Positions 5,623-8,327 of a DNA stretch of 8,327 nt are shown piece after piece. Position 1 is the first letter of the stretch; every line of letters begins with the position of its first letter. This DNA is from Phycisphaerae bacterium. Its GTDB lineage: Bacteria; Planctomycetota; Phycisphaerae; UBA1845; UTPLA1. A program made the position numbers and the translations under genes. Where the stretch lies: positions 1-8,327 of the forward strand of contig JAFGQA010000364.1 in NCBI GenBank assembly GCA_016935885.1. The letters are read 5' to 3'. The notes beneath the pieces were generated by a model. That model ran no database searches. It was given only the letters and a program-made list of their open reading frames with translations, and was not told the origin of the DNA.

Positions 5623-7023
5623 CTACCGTAGCTTCTCTGTGCTGATGGAAGACGCCGGATGGTTGGCACGGCGGCCGAGACATTTGCACAGCAGATCGAC
5701 CGTCTTCGCCGTCGCGCCCGTGTTCCGGCGGACGACGTCCTGCGCCATCCGCCCCATGACATGGGCGCCTTCCCGGTCTTCGAGGAACCGCCGCAGCGTG
5801 GGGGCAAGATCCCGCGGGTCGTCCAGTTGCACGGCGGCGTTGGCCCGAATCAACTGCTCGGCGACGTCCGCGAAGTTCTCGACATGGGGCCCGAAGCACA
5901 TCGGACATCCCAGACCGGCAGCCTCCATCAGGTCCGAGCCACCCATGGGCACGAGCGACCGGCCGACGAAGACCGCGTCCGCCAAGGCGTAGAACTTCCG
6001 CAACTCGCCCATCGTGTCCCCGAGGATAACAGTGATCCGGTCGTTTGACGCGGCAGCATCGCCTCCTTCCTGGTCGTCGCCGGTCCGCGCGGGCTGAAGC
6101 CTGCGGCTCGTCGAATCCGGATGGTGGCTTCGCCGTCTGCACTCGAAGCCGCGGGCCTCGACAAGCCGGGCAACTTCGTCGAAACGCTCCGGTTTCCTCG
6201 GAATGATGGCGAGTTGTAGGTCCGGGTGATCGGAGCGAAGTTCGGAGTGTGACGTCAGTAGCAGTTCCTCCTCACCGGGACCCGTGGAGCCCGCCACGAA
6301 GAGGGGCCTGTCGCTGTCGATGCCCAGCGCCCTCGCCAGCCGGTCGTCGCCGGGAACGCTGTCAGCGATGATCGCGGTGTCGTATTTCATGGTGCCGGTG
6401 ACGGCGATGCGGTCCTTCGGAATGCCGAGTTCCTCGAATCGGGCGGCGTAGGTTTCGTTCTGGGCGGCAGTCCAGGTAATGCCAGCGAACATCCTGCGCG
6501 TCAGGCCGCGGACAAGGGGCTTGCGGAAACGGCGCATGGATCGTTCTTCGGTAACGCGGCCGTTGCCGATGCCGACCGGGATGCCGCGCCGGCGGGCCAG
6601 GCGCACGAAGTTGGGCCAGACTTCGAGCTCCATCAGAACGATGGCGTCCGGACGGATTCGATCCAGCACGCGGCCCACGACGAACGAGAAGTCGAGCGGA
6701 TAGCGAAAGACCTGCTTCGCGGGATAGTGCCTGCGGGCCGCCGCGTAGCCGGTATCGGTGGTCGTCGAGATAACGATATCGTAGGCGGGCAGACGTCTCT
6801 CAATCTCGGTGACAAGGCTTCGTGTGGCGTTGACCTCGCCAAGCGAAACGGCGTGGATCCAGATGCAGGGCTTGCGATTTGGACCAAGGCGCCGCTTGAT
6901 GAATCCGAATCGCTCGCCCCAGCCGCGGCGGTTCTTCTTCAGAACGAGCATCTGGTACAAGAGCCATGGCAGGTAGAGAATCGCCAGCGGAATGTAGGCC
7001 AAGTCTAGCAGGAGCGGCGGCAT
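5623..7023 (-). CDS. waaA: 3-deoxy-D-manno-octulosonic acid (Kdo) transferase
   Basis: A 466-residue GT-B glycosyltransferase that transfers Kdo from CMP-Kdo to the lipid A precursor at the inner membrane. A hydrophobic N-terminal anchor (2-27) precedes IHAVSLGEVNA (56-66), which holds the conserved catalytic Glu (63) of the family. MELEVWPN (131-138), GDTMGELRKFYALADAVFVG (335-354) and GGSDLMEAAGLGCPMCFGPH (361-380) follow, all classical WaaA blocks. Family members are usually around 420-430 residues. Much of the excess is a charged, low-similarity stretch at about 296-328 (HHPDSTSRRLQPARTGDDQE), which includes a short dispersed repeat. The ATG at 7023 was chosen because the anchor begins there; a GTG at 7101 is open but less likely. 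No strong Shine-Dalgarno is present. The SEC-C gene lies 112 bp upstream on the same strand. Confidence 0.96.
   Translation of the reverse strand: MPPLLLDLAYIPLAILYLPWLLYQMLVLKKNRRGWGERFGFIKRRLGPNRKPCIWIHAVSLGEVNATRSLVTEIERRLPAYDIVISTTTDTGYAAARRHYPAKQVFRYPLDFSFVVGRVLDRIRPDAIVLMELEVWPNFVRLARRRGIPVGIGNGRVTEERSMRRFRKPLVRGLTRRMFAGITWTAAQNETYAARFEELGIPKDRIAVTGTMKYDTAIIADSVPGDDRLARALGIDSDRPLFVAGSTGPGEEELLLTSHSELRSDHPDLQLAIIPRKPERFDEVARLVEARGFECRRRSHHPDSTSRRLQPARTGDDQEGGDAAASNDRITVILGDTMGELRKFYALADAVFVGRSLVPMGGSDLMEAAGLGCPMCFGPHVENFADVAEQLIRANAAVQLDDPRDLAPTLRRFLEDREGAHVMGRMAQDVVRRNTGATAKTVDLLCKCLGRRANHPASSISTEKLR
6091..6111. repeat. Short dispersed repeat inside waaA, copy 2
   Basis: Begins GGGCTGAAGCCTGCGGCTCG on the plus strand and matches 18 of 21 bases of 1698-1718. 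It encodes residues 305-311 (TSRRLQP) of WaaA, in frame, within the poorly conserved insertion before the GDTMGEL block. Confidence 0.5.
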
Positions 7024-7135
7024 GGAGACGGAAGCATGAGGACGCGACGAGGACCGACTGAACGCAATCGACACGGGGGCGTGAGGCCGAAACCGCCGCA
7101 CGCGCTGACCGTCATCCGACGTCGTCCTCCATCCT

Positions 7136-7378
<243 letters not shown>

Positions 7379-7592
7379 GAACTCGACGCATTCGCCGTAG
7401 ACGTCGCCGAAACAAAGCACGCTACAGACAGCTATCTTACAACCGCTTCAAGCCGTGGCACAGGTGCCGAAGTCCATGCCACGATCGCCATCTCTGCCAG
7501 TCTGGCCACACGATGCGCCAGAACAGGCCCACAGCCTATCACGCCTCGGCGTGGTGATCCAAGCCGTCGGGCGACGCACGCTCACATCGGGC

Positions 7593-7727
7593 TCCGTGAC
7601 ACTTCCGGCGGCATTCGATTCCAGGTGCCACGGGCAGCTTGTCCGCCCGTGCGGTCTCTCCGGCGGGGGCATGGGCGTACACACTGGCAGACAAGCTGCC
7701 AGTGGCACCAGCCTGAACTGTCACGGA
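7593..7727 (-). repeat. MITE-like element, copy C (inverted)
   Basis: A 135-bp element bounded by TCCGTGACA (7593-7601) and TGTCACGGA (7719-7727). The repeats continue outward as TCGGGC and GCCCGA with one extra base on the right. The internal order is reversed relative to copies A and B: CACGGGC/GCCCGTG first, then the perfect 9-bp CACTGGCAG/CTGCCAGTG hairpin. ACATCG stands on both sides (7584-7589 and 7734-7739) but not directly at the ends. The element lies about 215 bp upstream of the SEC-C start. Confidence 0.8.
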
Positions 7728-7870
7728 CGCCCGACATCGATCCTGGGTCGAGGCCCCGCCTCCCAGGGCTCGTTTCATGGGCGGGGACAGAAGCCGTCCT
7801 GCCTCCAAGGCCATCGAGATCGCAACCTTCGATGTCTACTGAGGTTAGAGTACTTCACGGTTGGATCCAC

Positions 7871-7924
7871 CTGTGGCACCGCCGTCTCGGCGGTGGATTC
7901 ACGGGCGAGACGCCCGTGCCACAG
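7871..7924. repeat. 54-bp double-hairpin palindromic element
   Basis: The outer arms CTGTGGCAC (7871-7879) and GTGCCACAG (7916-7924) are perfect 9-bp inverted repeats. Inside, CACCGCC/GGCGGTG (7877-7883, 7889-7895) and ACGGGCG/CGCCCGT (7901-7907, 7911-7917) each form a 7-bp hairpin. Outer and inner stems overlap, so they are alternative folds. The second hairpin word recurs inside the MITE-like element. Confidence 0.75.
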
Positions 7925-7930
7925 TCACAG

Positions 7931-7951
7931 GCAAGCGTGAACTGCTCTAGC
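7931..7951. repeat. Inverted repeat pair, left arm (ACTGCTCTAGC)
   Basis: ACTGCTCTAGC (7941-7951) is the exact reverse complement of 8240-8250. Over 21 bases (7931-7951 against 8240-8260) 17 match. The pair would delimit a segment of about 330 bp. Confidence 0.55.
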
Positions 7952-8006
7952 ACACGTTCAGCAGTGACTCCGCCACCCACAGCCGCGACCGATCAGCAGC
8001 ATTTTT

Positions 8007-8039
8007 CGTTCAAAGATAGGGTGAATACCCGATTGAACG
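8007..8039. repeat. Nested hairpin CGTTCAA/TTGAACG
   Basis: CGTTCAA (8007-8013) and TTGAACG (8033-8039) are perfect 7-bp arms. Between them GGGT (8019-8022) and ACCC (8027-8030) form an inner stem. A run of five T lies just to the left on plus, so on neither strand does a T-tract follow the hairpin, and a terminator is not supported. Confidence 0.5.
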
Positions 8040-8089
8040 GGCCGCGCCAGCCGGATACAAGAGAGTCTCCTATTCCCCCCTCCGGAAGG

Positions 8090-8120
8090 CGCCGGGTTTG
8101 CTGCGGGCTCCCGGCGTTTT
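8090..8120 (+). terminator. Terminator-like stem with short T-tract
   Basis: CGCCGGG (8090-8096) and CCCGGCG (8110-8116) form a 7-bp GC stem followed by TTTT on the plus strand. The loop is 13 nt, rather long, and no plus-strand gene was recognised upstream, so its function is unclear. Confidence 0.35.
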
Positions 8121-8156
8121 CCATTTACGAACACACCCTAACAGCCCGTGGCAAAA

Positions 8157-8182
8157 CTGTGGCACCGGCGCCAAAGCCGGTG
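8157..8182. repeat. Partial copy of the double-hairpin element
   Basis: CTGTGGCACC (8157-8166) repeats the left end of 7871-7924. It is followed by its own hairpin CACCGGC (8163-8169) / GCCGGTG (8176-8182) with a 6-nt loop. The right half, with the ACGGGCG hairpin, is missing. Confidence 0.5.
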
Positions 8183-8239
8183 GTCTTCATGGTCAGGAAC
8201 GGCGTTTCCGAACCGCTGTTTTCCCTTCTACGACGGGCT

Positions 8240-8260
8240 GCTAGAGCAGTCTAAGCTTGA
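8240..8260. repeat. Inverted repeat pair, right arm (GCTAGAGCAGT)
   Basis: Partner of 7931-7951. The first 11 bases match perfectly, and GCTTG near the outer end also matches. It ends 8 bp before the ATG of the possible edge gene. Confidence 0.55.
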
Positions 8261-8268
8261 GATTGCCT

Positions 8269-8327
8269 ATGCCGCCGACGCCGATCCGAACCGCGACCGT
8301 GAGGGAGCGGTCAGCCTTCACCCTTGA
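8269..8327 (+). CDS. Possible pseudopilin-like gene start, cut by window edge
   Basis: Nineteen codons from the ATG at 8269 read MPPTPIRTATVRERSAFTL and then leave the window. A basic leader followed by A-F-T-L is reminiscent of the prepilin cleavage site (cut before F in (G/A)FTLxE), and such pseudopilins are abundant in planctomycetes. A GAG sits 7 nt upstream as a weak Shine-Dalgarno. The next codon begins GA, which would place Asp or Glu at the fourth mature position, where I, V or L is usual. The call is therefore tentative, and the match may be chance. Confidence 0.3.
   Translation, partial: MPPTPIRTATVRERSAFTL

Larger units (their letters stand above)
7379..8268. other. Gene-poor, repeat-rich region
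   Basis: About 890 bp with no reading frame that I recognise on either strand. The long plus-strand frame through it runs antisense over the SEC-C gene and across the repeats, and has no family motif. It contains MITE-like copy C, the 54-bp double hairpin at 7871-7924 and its partial copy, the inverted pair 7931-7951/8240-8260, a nested hairpin at 8007-8039 and a terminator-like stem at 8090-8120. A further imperfect stem, ATCACGCC (7538-7545) with GGCGTGGTGAT (7548-7558), has one bulged G. CCCCGCC (7754-7760) pairs with GGCGGGG (7780-7786). Confidence 0.6.

Noticed and set aside
8184..8327. Plus-strand frame ending with a TGA at the last base of the window
   Set aside because: About 48 open codons are common by chance at this GC content. 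It crosses the inverted repeat arm, lacks a supported start and has no recognisable family text.

Overview
The window looks like a stretch of chromosome from an uncultured, GC-rich, Gram-negative bacterium. It encodes a Kdo (lipid A) transferase, so it has a lipopolysaccharide-type outer membrane. A decayed integrase fragment carrying a 'GRWAQKIRGKLH' block resembles tyrosine recombinases that I associate with Planctomycetota. A planctomycete-like host is the best guess, but it is an inference and not proven here.

Layout. Positions 232-2670 (minus strand) hold a two-gene ABC-2 exporter, ATPase first and membrane permease second. The genes are separated by a 255-bp spacer packed with small palindromes. 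A related 66-bp palindromic repeat lies downstream of each of the two genes. Positions 2855-3070 (minus) carry the remnant of a tyrosine-recombinase N-terminus. Next come two convergent tRNA genes: tRNA-Lys(TTT) on plus at 3196-3268 and tRNA-Met(CAT) on minus at 3519-3591, the latter with a good sigma70-like promoter. cinA follows on plus at 4097-5362. Converging on it is waaA on minus (5623-7023), preceded by a small SEC-C zinc-motif protein gene (7136-7378), probably in one transcript. From about 7380 to 8268 there is no convincing gene, only a dense set of inverted repeats. The last 59 bases may begin a pseudopilin-like gene that runs off the window.

The genes are mostly housekeeping or envelope functions: drug/lipid-type export, LPS core synthesis, NMN salvage and translation. 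They do not form a visible pathway. The most interesting material is between them. A 135-168-bp element with near-perfect terminal inverted repeats (core TCCGTGACA) and nested internal hairpins occurs three times: 3687-3847, 5386-5553 and, inverted, 7593-7727. Two direct copies bracket cinA. Other small palindromic families occupy the remaining spacers, and one short repeat lies inside the waaA reading frame. This suggests an active or recently active population of small non-coding repeats. I see no CRISPR array, phage module, defence system or complete transposase gene.
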